Below are positions 44,292 through 52,507 of a stretch of DNA of 64,000 nucleotides, one piece after another; positions within the stretch are counted from its first letter, which is position 1; each line of letters begins with the position of its first letter. The DNA lies in the NCBI RefSeq assembly GCF_000374865.1, contig NZ_KB895461.1:62001-126000 (forward strand), in the 5' to 3' direction. A program made the translations under genes and the position numbers. The notes under the pieces are model-generated. The model searched no databases. It was given only the letters and a program-made list of their open reading frames with translations, and was not told the DNA's origin. This stretch comes from Arthrobacter sp. 135MFCol5.1. Lineage in GTDB: Bacteria > Actinomycetota > Actinomycetes > Actinomycetales > Micrococcaceae.

Positions 44292-45478
44292 AGTTGCCTT
44301 GACGTGCCGGATAAGTCCCCGGCAGGGGATGACGCGGCCACGGCCGCCCGCACTTCGGCCAAGTACTCCGCGGCCACCGTGTCCCAGGACCGGACGGCGC
44401 CGGCGGCCTGGTCCAGTAGGCCGCCGGGGGTTACGTGCGGCGGCCGGGGTGCCCTGAGATGTTCTACGACCTTGCGGACCATCGCGTCCTGGCCGGCCTC
44501 GACGGTGAGCAGCGGGTGCGGCGGAAGTTCACGTGCCGCCACCGGGGAGGCCACTACAGGCAGCCCGGCGGCAAGGGCCTCAAGCACGGAGTTTCGGATG
44601 CCTACGCCGTGTTCGTCGGGGAAGACGGCGACGTCGGCCCCGTTGAAGACATCCGGGAGTGAGGGCACGTTGGCCAGGATTTCGATGTGTGGACCGGCCA
44701 GCGCCTGGACTGCCGCTGTGGGTTGCCGCCCGGCGATGACGAACCGTGCCTCCGGGACCTCCCGCCACACGAGGGGAGCGATACGGGTGGCCAGGACCGT
44801 GGCGCTGTCCACGTTGGGGGCGTAGTTGAGGCTGCCCGCGAAGCAGACTACCGGCGCCTTCCGGTCCGGACGCGGCCCCGCGGCCACGCTGGTTCCGTTG
44901 GGGATGCTTTTCACGGACCGGCCGAGCTTCGCGGACCAGGCTGCAGCGTCCTGTGCCCCGACGGTCAGCAGCCGCGCCCTGGCGGGCAGCGACCGTTCCG
45001 CCCGTTCGGCGAGGTGCTCGCGCAGCCGGTAGGCCGGCCGGAGGGAGCGGGCAATATCCGTGTCCATGGCGGCCCGGATGGACCAAGGGTCCACCGTTTG
45101 CAGCACCACGGGACCGGCCACATGATGCGAAAGGAAGAGGGCGTGCGGGCCATGGATGAGGGTGGCCTCACTGCTGCCGGACAGGGTGGCTGCCGCTGCC
45201 CGCGCTGACGGGGTGGATCGCCGGTGCTTTCCCAGGCCGGCGAGGCCGCCGAAGGAGCGGACAAATGCGGCGGGGTCGTCCCGCGGGGCTAGTTCGTGGA
45301 CGGTTTCGCAGCGGGCCCGGAGCTCCGCCGGAACCGGGACAGGGCCGGAAAACGTCAGCAGCGTGACGGCAACATCCGCGGGAAGGTGAAGGATCACTTC
45401 GTACGGGATCATGGAGCTTCCATCACCGAGTTGCGGGTCCCGGTTTGGCACGCTTTCCGTCACGTACAGGAGCTTCAT
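44288..45478 (-). CDS. Family 4 glycosyltransferase
   Basis: A 396-residue GT-B enzyme. MKLLYVTESVPNRDPQLGDG begins the N-terminal Rossmann fold; VCFAGSLNYAPNVDSA marks the start of the second fold; and ADVAVFPDEHGVGIRNSVLE followed by ALAAGLPVVASPV is the donor site with the family's spaced Glu residues. The ATG at 45478 begins where homology begins and has a TACACT -10 box six bases upstream, as in leaderless genes. It pairs with the flippase downstream and would act before export of that repeat unit. Confidence 0.88.
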   Translation of the reverse strand: MKLLYVTESVPNRDPQLGDGSSMIPYEVILHLPADVAVTLLTFSGPVPVPAELRARCETVHELAPRDDPAAFVRSFGGLAGLGKHRRSTPSARAAAATLSGSSEATLIHGPHALFLSHHVAGPVVLQTVDPWSIRAAMDTDIARSLRPAYRLREHLAERAERSLPARARLLTVGAQDAAAWSAKLGRSVKSIPNGTSVAAGPRPDRKAPVVCFAGSLNYAPNVDSATVLATRIAPLVWREVPEARFVIAGRQPTAAVQALAGPHIEILANVPSLPDVFNGADVAVFPDEHGVGIRNSVLEALAAGLPVVASPVAARELPPHPLLTVEAGQDAMVRKVVEHLRAPRPPHVTPGGLLDQAAGAVRSWDTVAAEYLAEVRAAVAASSPAGDLSGTSRQL

Positions 45479-45484
45479 TGCAAG

Positions 45485-45490
45485 AGTGTA
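45485..45490 (-). promoter_or_regulatory. TANNNT -10 box for a leaderless transcript (GT4 gene)
   Basis: TACACT read leftward lies six bases before the ATG at 45478, with no Shine-Dalgarno sequence between. Confidence 0.5.
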
Positions 45491-45553
45491 CTGGATCACA
45501 CTCGGGTGGCAGGGTTGCTCTGGGCAACTTTGTGGGGAACCGCAGGAAGCCAA

Positions 45554-45589
45554 AAAGGGCGACGGCGGGAAGTCCCGCCGTCGCCCTTT
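45554..45589 (-). terminator. Intrinsic terminator of the GH16 glucanase gene
   Basis: A perfect 16-17-base stem (45554-45570 with 45573-45589) with a four-base loop. Read leftward it is followed by a five-T run, 20 bases after the GH16 stop. This is the clearest terminator in the window. Confidence 0.88.
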
Positions 45590-45609
45590 CCAAGGGGGCG
45601 CGTGGCCGG

Positions 45610-46710
45610 CTACTGCCAGGCGCGGACGTAGTCCACCAGGAGTTGGGACTGCGGGCCGTACACCGGGTTCGTCGATGAAGCGCCGACGTTCAGCACGATG
45701 TACTGCGGGGCGTTTCCGTCGTCCGTGGGGTAGGACTTGACCTTCACGCCGTCGAAGTAGACGTCCGACGAGTTGGCCATCCGGTGCAAGCCGAAGGTGT
45801 GGTATTCGTTGGCCCAGTTGCCGCCGACGCCACCCTGGTTGTGTGACCCGGAGCCGGAGTGGTAATTCACGGTCATCTTGCCCTGGAGGACCTCCGCGAT
45901 GTCGTTCTCGCCGGTGGCCGGCCAGGACTGCCCGGTGGTCCAGAACGCGGGCCAGTTATAGAGACCGTTGGCGTTGCCGGGGAACTTGATGCGGGCCTCG
46001 ACATACCCGGTGGTGAACTGGTACCCGGTGCCCGCTCCACCCTTCGGGTTCGTGGAGACCAAGGACCCGGAAGACGAGGAGGCAAGGCTGAGGGCCAGGT
46101 TGCCGTTGGCCACGGAGACGTTGGCTGGGCTGGTGGCCACCTTGTTCATGGTTCCGCAGTTGGGGGAGAACCAGCAGTTGGACCATTTACCGCTGTCCAG
46201 GCCTGAACCGTTGAAATCGTCAGCGAAGGTCATGGTCCAGTTTCCGGGGACCCCTGCGGGCATGGGCGTCCCGCTGTTTGCCAGCGGTGCCGAGGCTGGT
46301 GCCACGGCGATGGGGGGCTGCGGTGCAGGAGCCGCAACGGCCGGTGCCGGGGCGGGTGCCGCGGGAGCCGGCGCCTGGGACGGAGCCTGCTCTGGTGCGG
46401 GCGCGGGTGCGGCTGCCGGTGCCGGGGCGGGCGCCGGAGCGGACTGGACTGCGGCCGACGGGGTGGGCTGGACCTGTACCTCGCTGCCGGCCCCGGCGGC
46501 GCTGGCCACCCGGGATACGTCGGCAGCTTCATTGCCGTTGGCGACGCCGAGGCCAAGGGAGGCTGCGCCGAGGACGGCTGCTGCCAGGCCGGCGGCCAAG
46601 GGCAGGCGGCGGGAATCTCTGGATGTCAAGAACTGACGGAGCCCGGCCGATGGGGTCTCATTCTGATGACGGCGGGCGTGTTTGGCGCTCAATTTGCGGG
46701 ATGCGGGCAT
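45610..46710 (-). CDS. Secreted GH16 family endoglucanase-like hydrolase
   Basis: A 366-residue secreted glycoside hydrolase. A basic N-terminus and hydrophobic segment (LPLAAGLAAAVLGAASLGLG, residues about 37-56) form a long signal region; residues about 80-135 are a Pro/Ala linker. The C-terminal GH16 jellyroll (about 150-366) has the catalytic ENDIAE (ExDxxE) motif, WPAFWTTG and a terminal DYVRAWQ. Family members cut beta-1,3 or mixed glucans or related polymers. The ATG at 46710 has GAGG 11 bases upstream. A c-di-AMP riboswitch precedes the gene and a strong terminator follows it. Confidence 0.9.
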   Translation of the reverse strand: MPASRKLSAKHARRHQNETPSAGLRQFLTSRDSRRLPLAAGLAAAVLGAASLGLGVANGNEAADVSRVASAAGAGSEVQVQPTPSAAVQSAPAPAPAPAAAPAPAPEQAPSQAPAPAAPAPAPAVAAPAPQPPIAVAPASAPLANSGTPMPAGVPGNWTMTFADDFNGSGLDSGKWSNCWFSPNCGTMNKVATSPANVSVANGNLALSLASSSSGSLVSTNPKGGAGTGYQFTTGYVEARIKFPGNANGLYNWPAFWTTGQSWPATGENDIAEVLQGKMTVNYHSGSGSHNQGGVGGNWANEYHTFGLHRMANSSDVYFDGVKVKSYPTDDGNAPQYIVLNVGASSTNPVYGPQSQLLVDYVRAWQ

Positions 46711-46726
46711 GGGGAATTTACCTCTC

Positions 46727-46900
46727 AACGCCGGCGGGGTTAGCTGTCGGGTTCGAATGCTGCCATTCGGCCGCGGATCGCGGCTTCACCCCGAGGGCAG
46801 GCGGGAGCCATGCCCGTGACACTTGGGTCCCCCGCCTCTGCCTTGGAACCTGAGGGATCGCGGAAGCGGCAGAGTTGGGCGTCTTCCGGGATTGGGGCCG
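46727..46900 (-). ncRNA. Cyclic-di-AMP riboswitch (ydaO/yuaA class)
   Basis: Read on the reverse strand the leader contains the class hallmarks in order: GCCCAACTCTGCCGC (within 46859-46880), CAGAGGCGGGGGACCCAAGT (46821-46840), GGGGTGAAGC (46783-46792) and GAACCCGACAGCT (46742-46754). The last is the 3' boundary typical of actinobacterial copies. Such riboswitches turn off cell-wall hydrolase genes when c-di-AMP is high. The GH16 start is about 17 bases beyond. The outer ends are approximate. A -10-like TACGGT lies upstream near 46923. Confidence 0.87.
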
Positions 46901-47128
46901 GCTGGGGCGGCCCACCCGAAGACCGTACACGAAAATCCCTGCGGAATCACAATTGGGTAACGGAAGCGGCGCGGTGGGCGTGGCGTCCCGCGGTGCACCC
47001 GCATAGACGTCTAATGCCGAACGGCACGCTCCTGCGTTTTCCACATACGTGTCCGGTCAGGCTGCTCCTGCCACATCACGCGGCTAGCCTTGAGTCAAGC
47101 GCGAATCGCCTATCAGGTCCAGATGCAC

Positions 47129-47134
47129 TAGGAT
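47129..47134 (+). promoter_or_regulatory. Possible -10 box of the rpsF operon
   Basis: TAGGAT fits TANNNT, 121 bases before rpsF. The -35 region about 17 bases upstream (TCGCCT) is poor, so the assignment is tentative. The rest of 46901-47199 shows no gene. Confidence 0.3.
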
Positions 47135-47199
47135 ATTGAAGTCTGTGCTGCGTCCTGCCTCCGTACTGGTGGCAAGGCACTGCGCGGAATCGCAAATGA

Positions 47200-47244
47200 A
47201 CCTCCTGTTACGGAAATGCCGTAACCGCTTAGCCCAAAGGAGGT
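47200..47244 (+). promoter_or_regulatory. S6:S18 autoregulatory leader of rpsF
   Basis: ACCTCCT (47200-47206) pairs with the rpsF ribosome site AGGAGGT (47238-47244), enclosing a perfect stem GTTACGG/CCGTAAC (47207-47213, 47219-47225) and an asymmetric 12-base bulge that follows a CCG-rich junction. This matches the known S6:S18 protein-complex binding motif, which lets ribosomal proteins S6 and S18 repress their own operon by hiding the ribosome site. Confidence 0.72.
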
Positions 47245-47254
47245 GGGTTCACAT

Positions 47255-47560
47255 ATGCGTCCTTACGAATTGATGGTAATCATCGACCCCGAGGTCGAAG
47301 AGCGTACCGTTGAGCCGTCGCTTCAGAAGTTCCTGAACGTCATCACCAACGATGGTGGAACCATCGAAAAGGTTGACATCTGGGGCCGTCGCCGTCTGGC
47401 TTACGAGATCAAGAAGAAGTCCGAAGGTATCTACGCCGTGGTGAATTTCACCGCCAAGCCGGAAACCGCCAAGGAACTTGACCGCCAGCTGTCTCTTAAC
47501 GAGACCATCATGCGCACCAAGATCACCCGCCCCGAAGAGCAGAAGGTTGTTGCTGAGTAA
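47255..47560 (+). CDS. rpsF: 30S ribosomal protein S6
   Basis: A 101-residue S6 protein of normal length, starting [16 protein letters not shown] and carrying the conserved [16 protein letters not shown] strand-helix region that contacts S18. It binds the 16S platform together with S18. The ATG at 47255 lies behind a perfect AAAGGAGG; an in-frame GTG-type start four codons earlier has no support. It heads the rpsF-ssb-rpsR-rplI operon and is preceded by an S6:S18-type leader structure. Confidence 0.97.
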   Translation: MRPYELMVIIDPEVEERTVEPSLQKFLNVITNDGGTIEKVDIWGRRRLAYEIKKKSEGIYAVVNFTAKPETAKELDRQLSLNETIMRTKITRPEEQKVVAE

Positions 47561-47631
47561 TCAGCACCAAAATTCATTCTTTACCCCGCAGGAACGCACT
47601 CTTCACCCAGGATCGAACAAGGAGGCAGTAG

Positions 47632-48207
47632 ATGGCAGGCGAGACCACCATTACGGTCATCGGTAACCTCACCAATGACCCGGAATTGCGGTTCACACCG
47701 TCCGGTTCCGCAGTAGCGAACTTCACCATCGCTTCCACCCCCCGCACCTTTGATCGCCAGTCCAACGAGTGGAAGGACGGGGAGACCCTGTTCCTCCGCG
47801 CGGCGGTCTGGCGTGAAGCTGCCGAGAACGTCGCCGAATCCCTGACCAAGGGCATGCGCGTGATCGTCACCGGCCGCTTGAAGAGCCGTTCCTACGAAAC
47901 AAAAGAAGGCGAAAAGCGCACCGTCATCGAGCTTGAGGTCGACGAAATCGGCCCCAGCCTGCGCTACGCCAACGCCAAGGTCAACCGCACCCAGCGCTCC
48001 GGCGGACAGGGTGGGGGCGGCTTCGGCGGCGGCAACGGCGGCGGTGGCTTCGGAGGCGGCAACCCTGGTGGAAACCAGGGCGGCAACTCCGGTGGAGGCT
48101 GGGGCGGCGGCAACCAGCAGGCTGCACAGGACGATCCCTGGGCCACGCCCGGCGTGTCCAATGCAGGCGGCTGGGGCAACGGCCCCGATTCCGAACCTCC
48201 CTTCTAA
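47632..48207 (+). CDS. ssb: Single-stranded DNA-binding protein
   Basis: A 191-residue SSB. The N-terminal OB fold (about 1-115) includes [15 protein letters not shown] and [18 protein letters not shown] long Gly-rich linker (GGGFGGGN repeats, about 120-165) follows, then an acidic C-terminal tip ending PDSEPPF that normally recruits replication and repair partners. GGAGG precedes the ATG. Its place between rpsF and rpsR is the standard bacterial order. The Gly-rich tract is repetitive at the DNA level (about 48003-48115). Confidence 0.96.
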   Translation: MAGETTITVIGNLTNDPELRFTPSGSAVANFTIASTPRTFDRQSNEWKDGETLFLRAAVWREAAENVAESLTKGMRVIVTGRLKSRSYETKEGEKRTVIELEVDEIGPSLRYANAKVNRTQRSGGQGGGGFGGGNGGGGFGGGNPGGNQGGNSGGGWGGGNQQAAQDDPWATPGVSNAGGWGNGPDSEPPF

Positions 48208-48333
48208 AACCCAAACAACGGCCCGATGCCGGGAATGCCCGGGAGCCGCAAGGCACCCAAGGTTTTGCCGCCGTCGGACCACCACCATCCCGTGGATCAA
48301 TATCCACGGGCTCCCTAGAATAGGAGCTCCACG

Positions 48334-48573
48334 ATGGCTAAGGCTGAACTCCGTAAGCCCAAACCAAAGTCCAACCCCTTGAAGGCCGCTGACATCACTG
48401 TCATCGACTACAAGGACGTAGCATTGCTGCGCAAGTTCATCTCCGACCGCGGAAAGATCCGCGCCCGTCGCGTCACTGGCGTCACGGTGCAGGAACAGCG
48501 CAAGATCGCCCAGGCAATCAAGAACGCCCGCGAAGTTGCTCTGCTGCCTTACTCCGGCGCTGGCCGCGGCTAA
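48334..48573 (+). CDS. rpsR: 30S ribosomal protein S18, cysteine-free form
   Basis: A 79-residue S18 with the core [19 protein letters not shown] and RARRVTGV, ending [11 protein letters not shown]. The N-terminal zinc-binding cysteines found in the C-plus actinobacterial paralogue are absent: there is no Cys in the protein. Such C-minus forms tolerate zinc limitation, but here it is the operon copy, so it is probably the housekeeping protein. TAGGAG lies seven bases before the ATG. S18 pairs with S6, encoded two genes upstream. Confidence 0.96.
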   Translation: MAKAELRKPKPKSNPLKAADITVIDYKDVALLRKFISDRGKIRARRVTGVTVQEQRKIAQAIKNAREVALLPYSGAGRG

Positions 48574-48590
48574 GGAAGGGATTAACTAAC

Positions 48591-49043
48591 ATGGCAAAGC
48601 TCATTCTGACCCACGAAGTAACCGGTCTCGGTGCTGCTGGCGATGTTGTCGAGGTCAAGGACGGTTACGCACGTAACTTCCTGCTGCCCCGCGGCTTCGC
48701 CCTGACCTGGACCAAGGGTGGCGAGAAGCAGGTTGAGTCCATCAAGGCTGCCCGCGCCGCCCGTGCGCACGCTTCTGTTGAAGCTGCACAGGCGCAGGCC
48801 CAGGCTCTGTCCTCCAAGAAGGTCAAGCTCGAGGTGAAGGCCGGCGAGTCCGGTCGTCTCTTCGGCACCGTCAAGCCTGCTGATGTCGCTGCCGCAGTCG
48901 AGGCCGCCGGCCTCGGTGCCATCGACAAGCGCAACGTTGAACTGCCGAACCACATCAAGTCTGTCGGTTCGTACACGGCCAACGTCCGCCTGCACGAGGA
49001 TGTTTCCGCTGTCATCGACCTTGAGGTCGTTGCCGGAAAGTAG
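48591..49043 (+). CDS. rplI: 50S ribosomal protein L9
   Basis: A 150-residue L9 of normal length. The N-terminal rRNA-binding domain has [32 protein letters not shown]; a long connecting helix rich in Ala/Gln/Glu follows (about 45-75), then the C-terminal domain with [14 protein letters not shown] and [21 protein letters not shown] lies ahead of the ATG at 48591, 17 bases after rpsR. It closes the operon, with a hairpin terminator just downstream. Confidence 0.97.
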   Translation: MAKLILTHEVTGLGAAGDVVEVKDGYARNFLLPRGFALTWTKGGEKQVESIKAARAARAHASVEAAQAQAQALSSKKVKLEVKAGESGRLFGTVKPADVAAAVEAAGLGAIDKRNVELPNHIKSVGSYTANVRLHEDVSAVIDLEVVAGK

Positions 49044-49062
49044 TTTCCGCACCGCAGTTCAG

Positions 49063-49095
49063 TGGCCCCCGCCCGGGATTCCGGTGCGGGGGCCA
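49063..49095 (+). terminator. Terminator of the rpsF-ssb-rpsR-rplI operon
   Basis: TGGCCCCCGC (49063-49072) pairs with GCGGGGGCCA (49086-49095), 20 bases after the L9 stop, followed by a short T-run. Confidence 0.75.
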
Positions 49096-49215
49096 TTTGC
49101 GTGCAAGGTCACTGCCGGGGTTTCCAGCGGCCGGCCGCGTGCGCCATAGGCTTGGGTGCGGGCCGCTGTTCCTGGCCTGCACCACTCCACCGTTTCCACG
49201 GAAGGTCACCCAGCA

Positions 49216-50220
49216 TTGCCGTTCCTCTTCGTCAGCTGCATCCTCCTGCTGGCCGCAGCCGTCAGCTTTGCGACCGACCGGAGGCGCCTGCGGAACGGAG
49301 TCTTCCTCGTCTCAGGGGCGGTCATCGGCTGGCTTGGGCTCCTCCTGGTCTCCGGCAACAACTCCAACAACTCGGTCCCTGTCCTCATTACCGTGGCCTT
49401 GGGCCTCCTGCTCATCCTCTCAGTGCCCATCCTGGCCGTGTTCCTTGTCCTCAATGGCCTCATCATGCTGCGCCGCGAAGGCCGCAGACTGGCAAACCTG
49501 CTGTCCCTGCTGGCAGGGCTGGCCGTGGTGGCCGTTCCCCTTGTCCTGGCCGCCCTGCAGACGGCCGTACCCGCGCTAAGGGCGCTCACGTCGGCGGCTG
49601 CCCTGCTGACCGGCTACGTGGGCTTCGTGTTCGTCAGCTATCTGGTCTATTCGCTGATTTACTCGCACCTGCCGCCGCGCCGCCATCCCGAATACGTGGT
49701 GGTGTTGGGTTCCGGCCTGGCCGGCAGCTCGGTTCCGCCCCTGCTGGCCGCCCGGCTTGACGCGGCGGCGCGCCTGTACCGGGGCAAGCATGGCGGGTCC
49801 ATCAGGGCTCTGATTCCCAGTGGCGGGCAGGGAGCCGATGAACACCTCGCCGAAGGGACAGCGATGGCCCGCTACCTGCAGGAGCAGGGTGTTCCTGCCA
49901 ACAGGATCATCGTGGAGGACCGGGCAGCAACCACCATGGAGAACCTGCACTTTTCGCGCGCGCTGATGGAGCGGCCGGACGCGCCCGTCACGGTGGTCAC
50001 CAGCAGCTACCACGTGTTTCGCGCGGCCATGTTCACCCGGCGTGCGGGCCTGCGCGCCCACGTCACCGGGGCCAGGACGGCGGGCTACTTTATCCCCAGC
50101 GCGTTCCTTCGGGAATTTGTCGCCATCCTCGCAACCTACCGGTGGATCAACCTTGGCTTTTGTGCTGTGCTCACCGCCATTCCGTTGGCCGCCATGGCCC
50201 TGCCGCTGCTCCCTTCCTAG
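49216..50220 (+). CDS. YdcF/DUF218 family membrane protein
   Basis: A membrane protein of about 334 residues. Five or so N-terminal helices precede a soluble DUF218 domain (about 180-300) with YVVVLGSGLAG, IPSGGQGADE, EGTAMARYLQEQGVP, EDRAATTMENLHFS and VTSSYHVFRAAMF. This fold, shared with SanA/YdcF, is linked to cell-envelope integrity, often with lipid-linked sugars. A TTG at 49216, just ahead of the first helix, has GGAAGG ten bases upstream; a GTG at 49156 would add 20 residues unlike the family. A lone helix follows the soluble domain. Confidence 0.85.
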   Translation: MPFLFVSCILLLAAAVSFATDRRRLRNGVFLVSGAVIGWLGLLLVSGNNSNNSVPVLITVALGLLLILSVPILAVFLVLNGLIMLRREGRRLANLLSLLAGLAVVAVPLVLAALQTAVPALRALTSAAALLTGYVGFVFVSYLVYSLIYSHLPPRRHPEYVVVLGSGLAGSSVPPLLAARLDAAARLYRGKHGGSIRALIPSGGQGADEHLAEGTAMARYLQEQGVPANRIIVEDRAATTMENLHFSRALMERPDAPVTVVTSSYHVFRAAMFTRRAGLRAHVTGARTAGYFIPSAFLREFVAILATYRWINLGFCAVLTAIPLAAMALPLLPS

Positions 50221-50249
50221 GACCGGCAGTCCGCCCGGCGGGCCGGTGG

Positions 50250-50255
50250 TAACCT
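50250..50255 (+). promoter_or_regulatory. TANNNT -10 box for a leaderless transcript (PhzF-like gene)
   Basis: TAACCT lies six bases before the GTG at 50262 with no ribosome site. Confidence 0.5.
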
Positions 50256-50261
50256 GCTCCG

Positions 50262-51110
50262 GTGAACCCGACACCCAGCAGCCGTCCTTTCCACCAGGTG
50301 GATGTTTTCGCCGGCAACGCCTACCGCGGCAACCCGCTCGCCGTCGTCCTCGATGCCCACGGTCTTGACGCGGCAACAATGCAGCACTTCGCGAACTGGA
50401 CCAACCTCTCCGAAACCACCTTCCTCTTGCCCGCGGAGGATCCCCGCGCCGACTACAAGGTCCGGATCTTCACCGGGAGCGAGGAGTTCCCGTTCGCGGG
50501 GCACCCCACGCTGGGATCCGCACATACCTGGCTGCAGGCCGGCGGAGTTCCGAAGTCCAGCGGCTTCGTGGTCCAGGAGTGCGGTGCCGGTCTGGTCAGG
50601 ATCAAGCGCGACGCCGGCCGATTGGCTTTCGCCGCACCGCCCTTGACCCGCTTTGAGGCCGTGGACGAGCCCCTTCGGCGCCAGTTGGCTGTCGCCCTGG
50701 GAATCCCGGCCGGTGACATCGTGGACGCATCCTGGCTGGTGAATGGGCCGGAGTGGATCGGTGTCCTGCTGGGGTCTGCGGACCAGGTGATGGCGCTCGT
50801 GCCGGATCCGGTGGCCATGGGGAACCTGAAGGTCGGAGTCATCGGGCCGCATCTGTCCGGAGGGGACGCCGACTTTGAGGTGCGGACGTTTATCCCGGGT
50901 GATGCGATGGTGGAGGATCCGGTGACGGGCAGCTTCAACGCTGGGGCCGCCCAGTGGCTTATTGGTAGCGGCAGGGCACCCCGGCGCTATGTCGCCGCGC
51001 AGGGTACCGTCCTGGGCCGGGCAGGGCGTGTACATGTCACCGCCGAGGACGACGATGTGTGGGTGGGCGGAGAGTCCACTACCTGCATCCAGGGCACCGT
51101 CCTGCTTTGA
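50262..51110 (+). CDS. PhzF family isomerase-like protein
   Basis: A 282-residue member of the PhzF/diaminopimelate-epimerase-like family. FHQVDVFAGNAYRGNPLAVVLD opens the first half, SETTF supplies the conserved catalytic Glu, and FTGSEEFPFAGHPTLGSAH marks the substrate loop. The second half has GDAMVEDPVTGSFNAGAAQWL. True phenazine genes are absent nearby, so a housekeeping isomerase role is likelier. A TAACCT box six bases before the GTG suggests leaderless expression. Confidence 0.88.
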   Translation: MNPTPSSRPFHQVDVFAGNAYRGNPLAVVLDAHGLDAATMQHFANWTNLSETTFLLPAEDPRADYKVRIFTGSEEFPFAGHPTLGSAHTWLQAGGVPKSSGFVVQECGAGLVRIKRDAGRLAFAAPPLTRFEAVDEPLRRQLAVALGIPAGDIVDASWLVNGPEWIGVLLGSADQVMALVPDPVAMGNLKVGVIGPHLSGGDADFEVRTFIPGDAMVEDPVTGSFNAGAAQWLIGSGRAPRRYVAAQGTVLGRAGRVHVTAEDDDVWVGGESTTCIQGTVLL

Positions 51111-51154
51111 TGCGGGTCACGGGAATACATGAGGAGGTACCGCGGTTCAGGGAT

Positions 51155-51177
51155 ATAGATGCAAATGCATGTATGAT
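51155..51177. promoter_or_regulatory. Palindrome overlapping the promoter of the FMN reductase gene
   Basis: ATAGATGCA and TGCATGTAT (51155-51163, 51166-51174) form nine-base arms with one mismatch around AA, typical of MarR-type operators, and overlap the -10-like TATGAT (51172-51177). Confidence 0.45.
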
Positions 51178-51204
51178 CGAATGAACGAGCACCAGGAGAA
51201 TGCC

Positions 51205-51831
51205 ATGGAAACCCGCCGTATCACAGTCCTCTCCGCCGGACTTGGCGTCCCGTCGTCCAGCCGGCTGCTGGCCGACCAGCTGGCGGCCGCTGCCGAGCGG
51301 CGGCTCACCGCCGGCGGCCACGAGGTGCTGGTCGACGTCGTCGAACTCCGGGACCTCGCCGTGGACATCGCCAACAACTTCGTCACGGGATACGCCGCAC
51401 CGCGCTTGGCGGAAGTCATCGCCGGGGTGGAGGCGTCGGATGGGATCGTCGCCGTGACGCCGGTCTTCAGCGCCTCCTACAGCGGCCTCTTCAAATCGTT
51501 TTTCGACGTCCTGGACCCCAAGTCCCTGGACGGCAAGGCTGTCCTGCTGGGCGCCACCGGAGGTACCGACCGGCACCAGATGGTGCTGGATTACGCCTTG
51601 CGCCCGTTGTTCAGCTACCTGCGCACCCGCACGGCCGCCACGGGAGTCTTTGCCGGGCCCCAGGATTGGGGAACCGCGGAAGAGGGTGGCTCGTCGCTGG
51701 CCGACCGCATTGAGCGCGCTGCCGCCGAATTTACCCGGCTGTTGGAGGGTCCGCAGCCGGGCCGGAAGCCCGCACCCCTGGAGTCCCTGCCTTTCGAGCA
51801 ACTCCTGGCCGGAATCGCCGGACCGCGCTAG
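51205..51831 (+). CDS. NADPH-dependent FMN reductase-like flavoprotein (CE1759/MsuE type)
   Basis: A 208-residue flavodoxin-like reductase. ITVLSAGLGVPSSSRLLADQL is the FMN phosphate loop, AVTPVFSASYSGLFKSFFDVL lies near the isoalloxazine site, and LLGATGGTDRHQ follows. It likely supplies reduced FMN to a partner monooxygenase, which is not encoded here. The ATG at 51205 with AGGAG six bases upstream is preferred over an in-frame ATG at 51169. A palindrome overlaps its promoter. Its 3' end overlaps the convergent gene by four bases. Confidence 0.87.
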   Translation: METRRITVLSAGLGVPSSSRLLADQLAAAAERRLTAGGHEVLVDVVELRDLAVDIANNFVTGYAAPRLAEVIAGVEASDGIVAVTPVFSASYSGLFKSFFDVLDPKSLDGKAVLLGATGGTDRHQMVLDYALRPLFSYLRTRTAATGVFAGPQDWGTAEEGGSSLADRIERAAAEFTRLLEGPQPGRKPAPLESLPFEQLLAGIAGPR

Positions 51832-52403
51832 TCGTCCAGCAGCGCGATGAATTCCCGGGCCTGGACCGGGGAGATGTCCGAGTGGCGCGTCAAGGCGGTT
51901 ACGGCAGCCTCGGTGTCCCCGCTGCGGGCCAAGGAGCGGATCCGGCCGTAGATTTCGTCGTTGAGCATATTGCTGCTCACTTCACGGGTCACGTCGCCCT
52001 TGCTGGCGATGGCGCGGTAGCGGTAGGGGAAGCGTTGTGGCTCGTCATCCTCCTGCACAGCCTCTACCGGCTCCTGCTGGCGGTAGGGCTGGGGGCGTGC
52101 CGCCAGGGCGCCGACGGCGTCGCGCGAGGCCCGGAGTCCCTCGCCCGTGACCTCCCGGTACAGCCTGATGGCGGCCAACGGCTGCCCCTGCGCGATCATG
52201 GCGTACAAGCGACGGTGTTCGCTTTCTGACAACTTGCCGGCAGCGGCGCGGGCCAGTTCCGTCGCCTGGTCCTGTGCCGGGCCGGCCGGCCGGGACGGGG
52301 CTCCTCCATCTGACGCCCTGCGCCCGCGGACTGCGCGGTAGGCCACGATGACCCCCGCAATGACGGCGAGCAGGATAAGGACCGGGACCACTAGGGATTC
52401 CAT
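51828..52403 (-). CDS. Membrane-anchored protein with ribosomal L7/L12 C-terminal-like motif
   Basis: A 191-residue protein. Residues about 4-22 are one membrane helix (LVVPVLILLAVIAGVIVAY). A charged linker leads to AMIAQGQPLAAIRLYREVTG (about 65-90) followed by LRASRDAVGALAA, which closely resembles the L7/L12 C-terminal domain helix that binds translation factors. A Pro/Gln/Glu-rich region and a C-terminal helical domain with SPVQAREFIALLDD follow. Function is unknown; membrane tethering of translation factors is conceivable but speculative. It converges on the FMN reductase gene. Confidence 0.75.
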   Translation of the reverse strand: MESLVVPVLILLAVIAGVIVAYRAVRGRRASDGGAPSRPAGPAQDQATELARAAAGKLSESEHRRLYAMIAQGQPLAAIRLYREVTGEGLRASRDAVGALAARPQPYRQQEPVEAVQEDDEPQRFPYRYRAIASKGDVTREVSSNMLNDEIYGRIRSLARSGDTEAAVTALTRHSDISPVQAREFIALLDD

Positions 52404-52507
52404 TTTTTACGAGCCGTTCTGTGTACTTCCTGGCGGTCGCCAAGGCGGTTGCGTTGCCGGCTGTCCGTCCAGCCAAAGCCATACCTAGAGCTTAATCCAG
52501 AACCCGG

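Noticed and set aside
46318..46480. Pro/Ala coding repeats in the GH16 gene as a possible tandem-repeat or CRISPR-like array
   Set aside because: They encode an in-frame linker, are irregular, and lack spacers.
50262..51110. PhzF-like gene as evidence of phenazine production
   Set aside because: No other phz genes are nearby, and PhzF-fold proteins are common housekeeping enzymes.
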